From assembly GCF_005954645.2 (NCBI RefSeq), contig NZ_CP040695.2, positions 372,001 through 436,000 on the forward strand: a stretch of 64,000 nt of DNA, read 5' to 3'. Below, piece after piece: positions 47,543 through 57,501 of this stretch. Made by a program: the position numbers and the translations under genes. The DNA is from Nocardioides sp. S-1144. Lineage in GTDB: Bacteria; Actinomycetota; Actinomycetes; Propionibacteriales; Nocardioidaceae. The notes beneath the pieces are model-generated. The model had not been told where the DNA came from. It searched no databases and saw only the letters and a list, made by a program, of their open reading frames with translations. The stretch's first letter is position 1. Every line of letters begins with the position of its first letter.

Positions 47543-50299
47543 GTGGCACACAAGCTGGTGATCGTCGAGTCCCCCGCGAAGGCCCGCACGATCGGCGGGT
47601 ACCTCGGGGACGGCTACGTCGTCGAGTCGTCGATCGGGCACATCCGCGACCTCCCCAACAACGCCGCGGACACCCCGGCGAAGATCAAGGACAAGTCGTG
47701 GGGCCGGCTGGCGGTCGACGTCGAGGACGGGTTCACCCCCTACTACGTCGTGCCGCGGGACAAGAAGTCGCACATCAGCAAGCTCAAGGGCCTGCTCAAG
47801 GACGCCGACGAGCTCTTCCTGGCCACCGACGAGGACCGCGAGGGCGAGGCGATCGCCTGGCACCTGCTCGACGAGCTGAAGCCGAAGAAGGACGTCACCG
47901 TCAAGCGGATGGTCTTCCACGAGATCACCAAGCAGGCGATCCTCGACGCCGCCGCCAACCCGCGCGACATCGCGATGGACCTCGTCGAGGCCCAGGAGAC
48001 CCGCCGCATCCTCGACCGTCTCTACGGCTACGAGGTCAGCCCCGTGCTGTGGAAGAAGGTCATGTCGGGCCTGTCGGCCGGGCGCGTGCAGTCGGTGGCC
48101 ACCCGCCTCGTCGTCGACCGCGAGCGGCAGCGGATGGCGTTCCGCGCCGCGTCCTACTGGGACCTCGAGGGCACCTTCGACGCCGGCAGCAAGCACGACC
48201 AGCGGATGTTCCCCGCCCGGGTGCACAGCCTCGACGGCACCCGCGTCGCCTCGGGCTCGAACTTCGGCCAGGACGGCCTGCTCAAGGCCGGCGCGGACGT
48301 CGTCCACCTCGACCGCGCGCGGGCCCAGTCGCTGGTCAGCGCGCTGGCCGACACCACCTACGACGTCCGCTCGGTGGAGTCGAAGCCCTACCGCCGCTCG
48401 CCGTACGCGCCCTTCCGCACCACCACGCTGCAGCAGGAGGCCAGCCGCAAGCTCGGCATGAGCGCCTCGGTGACGATGTCGGTGGCGCAGCGGCTCTACG
48501 AGAACGGCTTCATCACCTACATGCGCACCGACTCCACCACGTTGTCGGGCGGTGCGGTCGAGGCCGCCCGCTCGCAGGTGCGGGAGCTGTACGGCGCCGA
48601 GTACGTCCCCGACGTGCCGCGCACCTACACGAGCAAGGTCAAGAACGCCCAGGAGGCGCACGAGGCGATCCGTCCGGCCGGCGAGTCGTTCCGCACGCCG
48701 GCGCAGACCGGCCTGACCGGCGACCAGTTCCGGCTCTACGAGCTGATCTGGATGCGCACCGTCGCCTCGCAGATGAAGGACGCCGTCGGCCAGTCCGTCT
48801 CGGTCCGCATCGGCGGCGCGGCCGCCACCGGTGAGGACGTCGTCTTCTCGGCGTCGGGTCGCGTGATCACCTTCCACGGCTTCCTCAAGGCCTACGTCGA
48901 GGGCACCGACGACGGCGGCGCGAAGGACGACCAGGAGACCCGGCTCCCCGCGCTCGTCGAGGGCGACGCCGTCTCCGCCGCGTCGTTGAGCGCCAACGGC
49001 CACGAGACCAAGCCGCCGTCGCGCTTCACCGAGGCCACGCTGATCAAGGAGCTCGAGGAGCGCGAGATCGGGCGACCCTCGACCTACGCCTCGATCATCG
49101 GCACCATCCTCAACCGCGGCTACGTCTACAAGAAGGGCACCGCGCTGGTGCCGGCCTGGCTGGCGTTCTCGGTGATCCGGCTGATGGAGGACCACTTCCC
49201 GCGCCAGGTCTCCTACGAGTTCACCGCCGCGATGGAGACGGTGCTCGACGAGATCGCCCGGGGCGAGAAGGACCGCGTCACCGAGCTCGGCGAGTTCTAC
49301 TACGGCTCCGACTCCGTGCAGGGCCTGCACACCCTCGTCACCGAGCTCGGCGACATCGACGCCCGCGAGAACGCCACCTTCCCCGTCGGTGACGCCGACT
49401 CCGGGATCTTCCTGCGCGTCGGGAAGTACGGCCCCTACCTCGAGGGCCCCGACGACGACGGCAACCCGCTCGGCCGGCGCGCCAACGTGCCCGACGACCT
49501 GCCGCCCGACGAGCTCACCCTCGACAAGGCCAAGGAGCTGCTGGCCAACCCCGCCGGCGAGGAGATCGCACTCGGCCGGCACCCGGTCACCGGCCTCGAG
49601 GTGGTCGCCAAGAACGGCCGCTACGGCCCCTACGTCACCGAGCTGCTGCCCGAGGACGCCAAGAAGAGCGACAAGCCGCGCACCGGCTCGCTGTTCAAGT
49701 CGATGTCGCTCGACACCGTCACCCTCGACGACGCCGTCAAGCTGCTCTCGCTGCCGCGCGTGGTCGGCGTCGCGCCGCCCGCCGAGGGGGCCGAGGGCGA
49801 GGCCGCCGAGGGCGAGGAGATCACGGCCCAGAACGGCCGCTACGGCCCCTACCTCAAGAAGGGCACCGACTCCCGTTCGCTCACCAGCGAGGAGCAGCTG
49901 TTCACCGTCACCCTCGACGAGGCGCTGGCGATCTACGCCCAGCCCAAGCAGCGCGGCCGCGCCGCCGCGGCGCCCCCGCTCAAGGAGCTCGGCAACGACC
50001 CGGTCTCGGGTCAGCCGGTCGTGGTGAAGTCGGGCCGGTTCGGGGAGTACGTCACCGACGGCGAGTACAACGCGACCCTCCGCAAGGACGACTCCGTCGA
50101 CGCGATCACCCTCGAGCGGGCCGCCGAGCTGCTCGCCGACCGGCGCGAGCGCGGTCCGGCGAAGGGGGCGAAGAAGGGCGCGAAGAAGGCGCCGGCCAAG
50201 AAGAGCACCGCGAAGAAGACCGCCGCCAAGAAGACGACGACCACGAAGGCCGCCGCCAAGAAGACCACGGCGAAGAAGACCACGGCCAAGAAGGCCTAG
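47543..50299 (+). CDS. topA: DNA topoisomerase I
   Basis: A 918-residue type IA topoisomerase relaxing negative supercoils. TOPRIM start LVIVESPAKARTI and the acidic triad LATDEDREGEAIAWHL; active-site Y326 in GFITYMRTDST; the SGLSAGRVQSVA region is intact. C-terminal Topo_C repeats with NGRYGPY units (three visible) replace zinc fingers, as usual in actinobacteria, and a Lys/Ala/Thr-rich tail of about 45 residues ends the protein and should bind DNA. GTG at 47543 follows AGGACG. tmk follows after 7 bp. Confidence 0.97.
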   Translation: MAHKLVIVESPAKARTIGGYLGDGYVVESSIGHIRDLPNNAADTPAKIKDKSWGRLAVDVEDGFTPYYVVPRDKKSHISKLKGLLKDADELFLATDEDREGEAIAWHLLDELKPKKDVTVKRMVFHEITKQAILDAAANPRDIAMDLVEAQETRRILDRLYGYEVSPVLWKKVMSGLSAGRVQSVATRLVVDRERQRMAFRAASYWDLEGTFDAGSKHDQRMFPARVHSLDGTRVASGSNFGQDGLLKAGADVVHLDRARAQSLVSALADTTYDVRSVESKPYRRSPYAPFRTTTLQQEASRKLGMSASVTMSVAQRLYENGFITYMRTDSTTLSGGAVEAARSQVRELYGAEYVPDVPRTYTSKVKNAQEAHEAIRPAGESFRTPAQTGLTGDQFRLYELIWMRTVASQMKDAVGQSVSVRIGGAAATGEDVVFSASGRVITFHGFLKAYVEGTDDGGAKDDQETRLPALVEGDAVSAASLSANGHETKPPSRFTEATLIKELEEREIGRPSTYASIIGTILNRGYVYKKGTALVPAWLAFSVIRLMEDHFPRQVSYEFTAAMETVLDEIARGEKDRVTELGEFYYGSDSVQGLHTLVTELGDIDARENATFPVGDADSGIFLRVGKYGPYLEGPDDDGNPLGRRANVPDDLPPDELTLDKAKELLANPAGEEIALGRHPVTGLEVVAKNGRYGPYVTELLPEDAKKSDKPRTGSLFKSMSLDTVTLDDAVKLLSLPRVVGVAPPAEGAEGEAAEGEEITAQNGRYGPYLKKGTDSRSLTSEEQLFTVTLDEALAIYAQPKQRGRAAAAPPLKELGNDPVSGQPVVVKSGRFGEYVTDGEYNATLRKDDSVDAITLERAAELLADRRERGPAKGAKKGAKKAPAKKSTAKKTAAKKTTTTKAAAKKTTAKKTTAKKA

Positions 50300-50306
50300 G
50301 GCGGTC

Positions 50307-50960
50307 GTGCTGCCCGCGTCCCGGCCCGTGTACGCCGACCACGGCGTCTTCGTCTGCTTCGAGGGCGGCGAGGGCTCCGGCAAGTCGACGCAGTCGCGGC
50401 GGCTCGCGACCTGGCTCCGCGCCGCGGGGCACGACGTCCTGCTCACCTTCGAGCCCGGAGACACCCCCGTCGGCGCGGACCTCCGGCGGATCGTGCTGAG
50501 CCCGGAGACCGGCGCGCTGGGCGACCGCACCGAGGTGCTCCTGTACGCCGCCGACAAGGCCGAGCACGTCGAGACCGTCGTCCGGCCCGCGCTGGCCCGC
50601 GGCGGCGTCGTCATCACCGACCGCTACGTCGACTCGACGCTGGCCTACCAGGGTGCCGGCCGCGCCCTCGACGTCGCCGAGGTCGAGGCCGTCGCGCGCT
50701 GGGCCACCGGCGACCTGCGCCCGCACCTGACCGTCGTCCTCGACCTCGAGCCGGAGGCCGGGCTGGCCCGCTTCGAGGGCCGCGACCGGATCGAGGCGGA
50801 GTCGCTGGAGTTCCACCAGCGGGTGCGCGCGGCGTTCCCGAGGATGGCCGCCGCCGACCCCGACCACTACCTCGTGCTCGACGCCCGCGCCGACGTCGAC
50901 GAGATCGAGGCCGCCGTCCGGGCCGCGGTGACGCCGCTGCTGCCCCCGCGGGCGACCTGA
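50307..50960 (+). CDS. tmk: dTMP kinase
   Basis: A 217-residue thymidylate kinase. P-loop FEGGEGSGKSTQSRRLA, FEPGDTPVG, TDRYVDSTLAYQGAGR (DRY motif), LDLEPEAGLAR and a LID-like RDRIEAESLEFH with acidic residues. GTG at 50307 is 7 bp after topA; a GTG 7 codons later (VYADHGVF) is possible. It produces dTDP for DNA synthesis and is co-directional with holB, as in Streptomyces. Confidence 0.95.
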   Translation: MLPASRPVYADHGVFVCFEGGEGSGKSTQSRRLATWLRAAGHDVLLTFEPGDTPVGADLRRIVLSPETGALGDRTEVLLYAADKAEHVETVVRPALARGGVVITDRYVDSTLAYQGAGRALDVAEVEAVARWATGDLRPHLTVVLDLEPEAGLARFEGRDRIEAESLEFHQRVRAAFPRMAAADPDHYLVLDARADVDEIEAAVRAAVTPLLPPRAT

Positions 50961-51015
50961 GCCCGGTGGCGGAGGGTCTCCCGCCCCGCCGGTGGAAACC
51001 GTCGGCGCCGCCCCG

Positions 51016-51021
51016 TAGGTT
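51016..51021 (+). promoter_or_regulatory. -10 element TAGGTT for a leaderless holB transcript
   Basis: TAGGTT ends 6 nt before the GTG at 51028; no Shine-Dalgarno is visible. Confidence 0.5.
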
Positions 51022-51027
51022 CGCCGC

Positions 51028-52200
51028 GTGACCCAGTCCGCCGTCGAGACCGAACCCGCGACCGGGGTGTGGGCCGGCCTGGTCGGGCAGGACCGCGCGG
51101 TCGGCGTGCTCCGCCCGGCGGTGGCCGGGCACGGGATGACGCACTCGTGGCTGTTCACCGGGCCCCCGGGGTCGGGGCGCTCCAACCTCGCGGTCGCGTT
51201 CGCGGCCGCGCTCCAGTGCGAGCAGGGCGGCTGCGGCGAGTGCCACGCGTGCCGCACCGCGCTGGCCGGCACCCACGCCGACGTCGACGTCGTCCGCACC
51301 CAGAAGCTCTCGATCGGCATCGACGAGGTGCGCGACCTGGTGCGCCGCTCCGCGCTCGCCCCGGCCGGCCGGCGCTGGCAGGTCATCATCGTCGAGGACG
51401 CCGACCGGCTCACCGAGCCGGCCGCCAACGCGCTGCTCAAGACCATCGAGGAGCCCAACGGCCGCACGGTCTGGATGCTCTGCGCCCCGACCGTCGAGGA
51501 CGTCCTGCCGACGATCCGGTCGCGCTGCCGCCAGCTCACCCTGGCCACCCCCAGCCCGGCCGCGGTCGCGGCCCACCTCGTGCGGCACGACGGCGTCAGC
51601 GAGGCCCTCGCCTCCTACGCCGCCCGCGCCAGCCAGGGCCACATCGGCCGGGCCCGCGCGCTCGCCCTCGACGAGGCCACCCGCGAGCGCCGCCGCACCG
51701 TGGTCTCCTACCCGACGTCGCTCACCAGCCTCGGCGCGTGCATGCGCGCGGCCACCGAGCTCGCCGCCGTCGCCAAGGAGGAGGCCGACGCGATCACCGG
51801 CGACCTCGATGCCCGGGAGAAGGCCGACCTCGACGTCCAGTACGGCGTCGTCGAGCGCGGACGGCGTCCGCGCGAGTACAGCCCGGCGCTGTCGGCCCTC
51901 GACAAGTCGCAGAAGACCCGGGCCAAGCGCCGGGTCATCGACGTGGTCGACCGCGGCCTGATGGACCTGGTGTCGGTCTACCGCGACGCCGTGGCGCTCG
52001 CGCTGGGTGCGCCGGGCGAGCTGGTCAACGCCGAGATCCGTGCCGACGTCGAGGAGGTCGTGCGCACCTCGACGCCCGAGCTGAACCTGCGCCGGATCGG
52101 GTGGATCTTCGAGGCGCGCCAGCAGATGGTCGAGTTCAACGTCCCGGTCGCCCTGGCGCTGGAGTCGATGATGGTGGCGCTCAAGGTGCCGAGCTCGTGA
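51028..52200 (+). CDS. holB: DNA polymerase III delta-prime subunit
   Basis: A 390-residue clamp-loader subunit. AAA+ fold with a degenerate Walker A GPPGSGRSN (Arg51 replaces Lys), consistent with a non-hydrolysing delta-prime. A zinc-binding insertion has C64, C69, C72 and C75 (CEQGGCGECHAC). Walker B-like VIIVEDADRLTEPAANALLK is followed by EEPNGRTVWMLCA and the sensor SRCRQL. The C-terminal 150 residues form the collar domain. Confidence 0.95.
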   Translation: MTQSAVETEPATGVWAGLVGQDRAVGVLRPAVAGHGMTHSWLFTGPPGSGRSNLAVAFAAALQCEQGGCGECHACRTALAGTHADVDVVRTQKLSIGIDEVRDLVRRSALAPAGRRWQVIIVEDADRLTEPAANALLKTIEEPNGRTVWMLCAPTVEDVLPTIRSRCRQLTLATPSPAAVAAHLVRHDGVSEALASYAARASQGHIGRARALALDEATRERRRTVVSYPTSLTSLGACMRAATELAAVAKEEADAITGDLDAREKADLDVQYGVVERGRRPREYSPALSALDKSQKTRAKRRVIDVVDRGLMDLVSVYRDAVALALGAPGELVNAEIRADVEEVVRTSTPELNLRRIGWIFEARQQMVEFNVPVALALESMMVALKVPSS

Positions 52201-52213
52201 ACGGGAGTCGTGC

Positions 52214-53788
52214 ATGAACAAGCAGGTCGTGTGGGTCGTGGCGGTCATCGCCGTCCTCGTGCTCGGCGTGGGCAGCGGGCTGACCGCGGCGCTCCTCGTC
52301 GGCGACGGCGGTGACGGGAGCAGCGACGGCGGCGGTGAGCGCGACCGGGGCGCGGCGCCGGAGACCTCCTCCCTCGGCCCGGCGGGCGCGGTGCCGGCCG
52401 GCCTCGAGGAGTTCTACGGCCAGCAGCTCGCGTGGGAGGGCTGCGGTTCCAACCAGTGCGCCACCCTCACCGTGCCGCTGGCCTACGCCGAGCCCGGCGG
52501 GGAGACCATCGGCATCGCCCTCGAGCGCACGCTGGCCCGCGACCCCGACAACCGCGTCGGCTCGCTCGTGGTCAACCCCGGGGGCCCCGGTGCCCCCGGC
52601 ACGACGATGGCCGAGAACGCCGACGGCTACTTCACCGCCAGCCTCCTCGAGCGGGTCGACGTCGTGGCCTTCGACCCCCGCGGAACCGGTGACTCCGCGC
52701 CGGTCGACTGCCTCTCCGACGCCGACCTCGACGCGTTCGTCGCCCAGGACCCCACGCCCGACGACGCCGCCGAGCGGCAGGAGTTCGCGGCGAGCGAGGA
52801 GGAGTTCTTCGCCGGCTGCGTGGCCGGCTCCGACGGGGTCGCGGCGCACGTCTCGACCGTCGAGGCCGCCCGCGACATGGACGTGCTGCGCTCGGTCCTC
52901 GGCGAGGAGCAGCTGAGCTACCTCGGCTTCTCCTACGGCACCACCCTCGGCTCCACCTACGCCGAGCTCTTCCCGGGCAACGTCGGCCGTTTCGTGCTCG
53001 ACGGCGCCACCGACCCGACGCTCGACTTCCGCGACAACGCCCTGAGCCAGGCCGCGGGGTTCCAGACCGCGCTCGACGCCTACCTCGACGACTGCGTCGC
53101 CGGCGAGGGCTGCTTCCTCGGGGCCAGCCGCGAGGAGGCGCAGGGCACCATCAGCGACCTCTTCGCCTCGATCGAGGAACAGCCGCTGCCGACCTCGGGC
53201 GACCGCGACCTCCAGATCGGCAACGCCTTCTACGGCGTCGCCTACCCGCTGTACAGCCGGGAGAGCTGGTTCCTCCTCGACCAGGGGCTCCAGGAGGCGC
53301 TCGACGGCGACGGCACGACCCTGCTGGCGCTCTCCGACCTCTACGGCTCCCGCAACGCGAGCGGCGGCTACGACGACAACAGCCTCGAGGCCTTCTACGC
53401 GATCAACTGCCTCGACGACCCCACGTCGGCCTCGGCCGAGGAGATCCCCGCCGAGTACCCCGCCTTCGACGCGGCCTCGCCGACCTTCGGCCGGTTCTTC
53501 GCGTGGGGCCTGGCCGGGTGCCTCGGCATCCAGGACGAGGCCGCCGAGCCCACGCCGACCATCCGCGCCGCCGGTGCCGCCCCGATCGTCGTCGTCGGCA
53601 CCACGCGCGACCCGGCGACGCCCTACGAGGAGGCGGTGGCGCTCGCCGAGCAGCTCGAGAGCGGCGTCCTGCTCACCCGCGACGGCGACGGGCACACCGG
53701 CTACAACAAGGGCAACAGCTGCATCGACGACGCCGTCGAGGGCTACCTGCTCGACGGCGACGTCCCGGCCGACGACACCCGCTGCTGA
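52214..53788 (+). CDS. Exported alpha/beta-hydrolase, tripeptidyl aminopeptidase (TAP) family
   Basis: A 524-residue protein with an N-terminal signal-anchor (4-30) and a Gly/Asp-rich linker. The hydrolase core shows the oxyanion region VVNPGGPGAPGT, nucleophile GFSYGT (S240), VGTTRDPATPY (Asp candidate) and GHTGY (His candidate). The TAP-like C-terminal domain makes it a secreted or anchored peptidase of the mycobacterial/Streptomyces SlpD/E type. Conserved cysteines suggest disulfides. It begins 13 bp after holB. Confidence 0.9.
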   Translation: MNKQVVWVVAVIAVLVLGVGSGLTAALLVGDGGDGSSDGGGERDRGAAPETSSLGPAGAVPAGLEEFYGQQLAWEGCGSNQCATLTVPLAYAEPGGETIGIALERTLARDPDNRVGSLVVNPGGPGAPGTTMAENADGYFTASLLERVDVVAFDPRGTGDSAPVDCLSDADLDAFVAQDPTPDDAAERQEFAASEEEFFAGCVAGSDGVAAHVSTVEAARDMDVLRSVLGEEQLSYLGFSYGTTLGSTYAELFPGNVGRFVLDGATDPTLDFRDNALSQAAGFQTALDAYLDDCVAGEGCFLGASREEAQGTISDLFASIEEQPLPTSGDRDLQIGNAFYGVAYPLYSRESWFLLDQGLQEALDGDGTTLLALSDLYGSRNASGGYDDNSLEAFYAINCLDDPTSASAEEIPAEYPAFDAASPTFGRFFAWGLAGCLGIQDEAAEPTPTIRAAGAAPIVVVGTTRDPATPYEEAVALAEQLESGVLLTRDGDGHTGYNKGNSCIDDAVEGYLLDGDVPADDTRC

Positions 53789-53841
53789 AGCCGGATTGTT
53801 CCAGTGGCCGCGGCGGTGCGCCGCCCCGCAGGCTGAGGTCC

Positions 53842-54453
53842 ATGAGGACCCTCGTGCGCACCGTGGCCCTGCTCGCCTCGACGCTGTCGCTGCTCGTCGT
53901 CGCTCCCGCACCGCCGTCCACCGCGGCGGGTGGCGGTACGCCCCCGGCCGGGCTCCGCGCGGCGGCGTGCGCCGCCGGCCGGCCGCAGGTCGGGGTCGGC
54001 GACACCACCGACCGCGGCTACCACGGCTTCGACATCACCGCGATGGGCCTGTGGAACAACCCCGGCGACGCGTGCGTGTGGACGACGGTCGCGGGCCGGT
54101 TCACCTCGGCGAAGGCCCAGGCCCTGCAGGTCCTCATCGACACCGACGGTCGCGGCGGACCGGAGTTCTACACCTTCGGCTACAGCCCGCGCGACGGCGA
54201 CGACCGCACCGGCAGCTTCCTGGTCGGCCGCCGCGACGGTGAGTGGACCTACCTCGACTGCGAGGTGCGCACCTTCTGGCGCCCGCGCAAGGACCAGCTC
54301 GGCATCGGCGTCCCCCAGTGGTGCCTGGGCGACCCCAGGTCCGTGCGGGTCAAGGTGCAGGTGTGGGACATCCGCGAGTACCGCCCGAACAACACCTGGC
54401 GCGGCCGCGCCGACCAGGCACCGAACCGTCGCTGGTCGCCCGCCGCCGGCTGA
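53842..54453 (+). CDS. Secreted protein of unknown function
   Basis: A 203-residue protein with a Sec signal (MRTLVRTVALLASTLSLLVV, cleavage near STAAG, about 35). The mature domain is strand-rich and has about five cysteines (ACAAG, GDACVWT, LDCEVR, QWCLG). Motifs such as VLIDTDGRGGPEFYTFGYSP resemble calcium-binding-like loops of exported beta-sandwich proteins. I do not recognise a named family. The gene stands between the peptidase and the convergent VWA gene (7-bp gap). Confidence 0.75.
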   Translation: MRTLVRTVALLASTLSLLVVAPAPPSTAAGGGTPPAGLRAAACAAGRPQVGVGDTTDRGYHGFDITAMGLWNNPGDACVWTTVAGRFTSAKAQALQVLIDTDGRGGPEFYTFGYSPRDGDDRTGSFLVGRRDGEWTYLDCEVRTFWRPRKDQLGIGVPQWCLGDPRSVRVKVQVWDIREYRPNNTWRGRADQAPNRRWSPAAG

Positions 54454-54460
54454 GCCGGGG

Positions 54461-55447
54461 TCAGGGCAGCCGCGCGAACCAGCGCAGCGAGAACGCCGCC
54501 GCCAGCAGCGCGACCAGCAGCGAACCGGCCACGAAGAACGGGGTGACGTCGCGGGGCTCGGTGCGGAACCCGATCGAGGACTGGATGTCGTCGTAGACCT
54601 CGTCGAGCTCGTCGGCGGTCTCGGCGGCGTACCCGGTGCCGCCGGTGGCCTCGGCGAGGGCGTCGAGCGAGGGCTGGTCGACCGGCACCGGCACGAGCTG
54701 GCCGTCGACGGTGACGGTGCCCTCCGGCGTGCCGTAGGCGATCGTCGAGACCGGCACGCCCGCCTCCTGCGCGGCGCCCACCGCCATCTCGACGGTGCTG
54801 CCGACGGTGTTGGTCCCGTCGCTGAGCAGGACGACGTGCGCCGGGACCGGTTCGCCGTCGGCGTCGGTGCCGGCGCTGTCGCCGATCGCCTCGATCTGGG
54901 CGAGCGAGGTGAGGACGCCGTCGCCGATCGCGGTCCCGCGGTCGAGCTCGAGCCGGCCGAGGGCCTCGATCGCGGCCTCGTGGTCGGGGGAGGCCTGGGC
55001 CAGGACGGTCGCGGAGCCGGCGAAGGCGACCACGCCGACGTTGAAGCCGTCGGGCAGTCCCTCGACGAACGCCGTGGCGGCCGCGCGGGCCGCGGTGAGC
55101 CGGTTGGGGTCGACGTCGGTGGCCTCCATCGACAGCGACACGTCGACGGTCACGATGACCGTGGCCCGCTCGCGCGGCACCTGCTCGTCGACCTGCGGGC
55201 GCGACGCCGCCACGGCGAGCCCGACGAAGGCGAGCAGCAGCAGCGCCGCCGGCACGTGCCGGCGCCAGGCCGGTTGTCTCGGCACCAGGCGCTCGAGCAT
55301 CGGCAGGGTCGCGAACCGGACGGCGTAGCGGCTGCGCCGGGCCTGCTGGACGCCGTAGAAGACGGCGAGCAGCACCACCGGGACGAGCAGCCAGAGCCAC
55401 CCCGGGGAGGCCAGGGCGAACAGCGGCGCGGGAGCCGGGATCCTCAT
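54461..55447 (-). CDS. VWA-domain membrane protein (BatA-like)
   Basis: A 328-residue protein: two N-terminal helices (about 15-32 and 65-82), a von Willebrand A domain with MIDAS D102-V-S-L-S, the later SDGTNTVGST loop, and a C-terminal helix (about 303-322). This is the Bat/aerotolerance-type VWA partner found with MoxR and DUF58. Its ATG overlaps the DUF58 stop (ATGA). Likely forms a MoxR-dependent metal-ion/chaperone complex at the membrane. Confidence 0.9.
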   Translation of the reverse strand: MRIPAPAPLFALASPGWLWLLVPVVLLAVFYGVQQARRSRYAVRFATLPMLERLVPRQPAWRRHVPAALLLLAFVGLAVAASRPQVDEQVPRERATVIVTVDVSLSMEATDVDPNRLTAARAAATAFVEGLPDGFNVGVVAFAGSATVLAQASPDHEAAIEALGRLELDRGTAIGDGVLTSLAQIEAIGDSAGTDADGEPVPAHVVLLSDGTNTVGSTVEMAVGAAQEAGVPVSTIAYGTPEGTVTVDGQLVPVPVDQPSLDALAEATGGTGYAAETADELDEVYDDIQSSIGFRTEPRDVTPFFVAGSLLVALLAAAFSLRWFARLP

Positions 55448-56394
55448 GCCGTTACCCGGCGCATCGGGCGGCCGTTGACGAACCGGGCGAGGTCGCGCAC
55501 CCAGTCGCGGTCGGTGCGCAGCAGCACGTGGCCGGCCCGGGCGGCGCGGACGGCGTCCGCGGTGGCGGCGCGGTGGGCCGCCGTGGCGGCGGCGTAGCGG
55601 GCGCGGAGCCGGCGGTCGGAGGTGAAGATCTCGCGGCGGCGTCCGGTCTCGGGGTCCTCGAGGGTGACCGCGCCGACGTCGGGCAGCTCGAGCTCGCGGG
55701 GATCCACGACCTCGACCACGAGCGTCTCGTGGACCGCGGCCAGCCGTCGCAGCGGCGTCTCCCACGCGAAGGGCCGCTCCATCCGGCCGTCGGGCTCGAC
55801 GAAGTCGGTGACCACGACGCGGACGCCGGGGCGCGGGTGGCGGGTGGCGAAGGTGCGGACGGCCCGGGCGAGGCCGACGTCGACCGAGCCGCCGCTGCCG
55901 ACGGCCGCGGTGGCGCGGTGCCGGCGCAGCGCGCGGTGCGCGGCCGCGCGCGAGGGGAGCGGCTGGGCCCAGGTGAGCCCGTCGGCGGCCAGGTGGGCGG
56001 TGCCGAGCCGGTTGCCCGGGCCCTGGGTGAGGAGCGCGACCGCGGCGGTGACGCCGTCGGCGACCTGCCGCTTCTCGAGGTGGACGGTGCCGAAGGCCAT
56101 GCTGGCGGTGTCGTCGACGAGCACCCACGCCTCGAGCTCGTGCTCGGCGACCGGGCGCCACACGTGCGCCTCGCCGGAGCGGGCGGTGACGTTCCAGTCG
56201 ATGCGGCGGACGTCGTCCTCACCGGGCCGGTAGCGCACGACCTCCTCGGGGTCCGAGCCCGGCCCCAGGCGCAGGCCGCGCTTGTCGCCGTGCAGCCGTC
56301 CGGGGAGCCGGCGGCGCACGGCGAGGTCGAGGGCGTCGAAGACCGCCTCCGGTGACGCGGTGCCGAGCGGCACCGGCCCGGGAGCAGTCGTCAC
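55444..56394 (-). CDS. DUF58 domain protein
   Basis: A 316-residue protein with the DUF58 signature RYRPGEDDVRRIDWNVTARS and a following VWA-like region (EAWVLVDDTASMAFG, VRVVVTDFVEP). Middle member of the MoxR-DUF58-VWA unit; overlaps both neighbours by 4 bp. Confidence 0.9.
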   Translation of the reverse strand: MTTAPGPVPLGTASPEAVFDALDLAVRRRLPGRLHGDKRGLRLGPGSDPEEVVRYRPGEDDVRRIDWNVTARSGEAHVWRPVAEHELEAWVLVDDTASMAFGTVHLEKRQVADGVTAAVALLTQGPGNRLGTAHLAADGLTWAQPLPSRAAAHRALRRHRATAAVGSGGSVDVGLARAVRTFATRHPRPGVRVVVTDFVEPDGRMERPFAWETPLRRLAAVHETLVVEVVDPRELELPDVGAVTLEDPETGRRREIFTSDRRLRARYAAATAAHRAATADAVRAARAGHVLLRTDRDWVRDLARFVNGRPMRRVTA

Positions 56395-57437
56395 GACGAC
56401 TGGCCCTGCGCGGCCAACGCCGCCGTGTGGCCGGCGTCCGGGTCCTCGCGGGAGGCGACGGTCGGCTGCGGCACCGCGGCGACCACCTCGCGCACGATGG
56501 CGCGCGGGTCGGCGCCGTCGGCGACGGCGTCGAACGAGAGCAGCATCCGGTGGCTCATCACGTCGGAGGCGACCTCGGCGATGTCGGCGGGCAGCACGTA
56601 GGAGCGGCCGCGCAGGAGCGCCAGCGCGCGGCCGGCGGCGAGCATGCCCAGCGAGGCGCGCGGGCTGACCCCGAGCTCGATGACCTCGCGCAGGTGGGCC
56701 AGCCCGTAGCGCTCGGGGGAGCGGGTGGCGATGGTGAGGTTCACCAGGTAGGAGGCGACGGAGTGGTGCACGAACAGCCCGTCGGCCACGCCCTGCAGCC
56801 GGATCACCTCGACCGGGTCGAGGACCGCCTCGGCCCGCGGGGGCTTCACCGACATCCGGTGCAGGATGGTGAACTCCTCCTGCCCGCTCGGGTAGGGCAC
56901 GTCGACCTTGAGCAGGAACCGGTCGCGCTGGGCCTCGGGGAGCCGGTAGACGCCCTCGGACTCGACGGGGTTCTGGGTGGCGAGCACGAGGAACGGGTCG
57001 GGCAGCCGGTGGCTGGTGCCGGCGATCGAGACCTGCTTCTCGGCCATCGCCTCGAGCAGCGCCGACTGCACCTTGGCCGGCGCGCGGTTGATCTCGTCGG
57101 CGAGCACCAGGTTGGCGAAGACCGGGCCGAGCTCGACGTCGAAGGTCTCGCTGCTGGCCCGCCAGACGCGGGTGCCGGTGATGTCGCCCGGCATCAGGTC
57201 GGGGGTGAACTGCAGGCGGGCGAACGAGCCGCCGACGACGTCGGCCAGGGTGCGCACCGCGAGCGTCTTGGCGACGCCGGGCACCCCCTCCAGCAGGATG
57301 TGGCCCCGGGCGAGGAGCCCGATGATCATCCGCTCGACCATCGCGTCCTGACCGACGACGACCTTCTTGACCTCGATCAGAGCCCTCTCGAGGGTGGCGG
57401 ACGCGTCCGCGACCTCGCGCTCCTGTTCAGCCGACAT
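56391..57437 (-). CDS. MoxR-family AAA+ ATPase
   Basis: A 348-residue AAA+ protein: Walker A LLEGVPGVAKTLAVRTLA, QFTPDLMPGDITGTRVW, Walker B VLADEINRAPAKVQSALLEAM, and the sensor region LATQNPVESEGVYRLPEAQRDRFLLK. It is first in the operon; the 64 bp upstream of its ATG should hold the promoter. MoxR proteins act as chaperones for VWA-protein partners. Confidence 0.93.
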   Translation of the reverse strand: MSAEQEREVADASATLERALIEVKKVVVGQDAMVERMIIGLLARGHILLEGVPGVAKTLAVRTLADVVGGSFARLQFTPDLMPGDITGTRVWRASSETFDVELGPVFANLVLADEINRAPAKVQSALLEAMAEKQVSIAGTSHRLPDPFLVLATQNPVESEGVYRLPEAQRDRFLLKVDVPYPSGQEEFTILHRMSVKPPRAEAVLDPVEVIRLQGVADGLFVHHSVASYLVNLTIATRSPERYGLAHLREVIELGVSPRASLGMLAAGRALALLRGRSYVLPADIAEVASDVMSHRMLLSFDAVADGADPRAIVREVVAAVPQPTVASREDPDAGHTAALAAQGQSS

Positions 57438-57501
57438 GGTGCCCAGACTCCCACCCTCGTGGTTGCCGGAAACGGGTTGTCGCGACTGTCTCAGGAGGTT
57501 C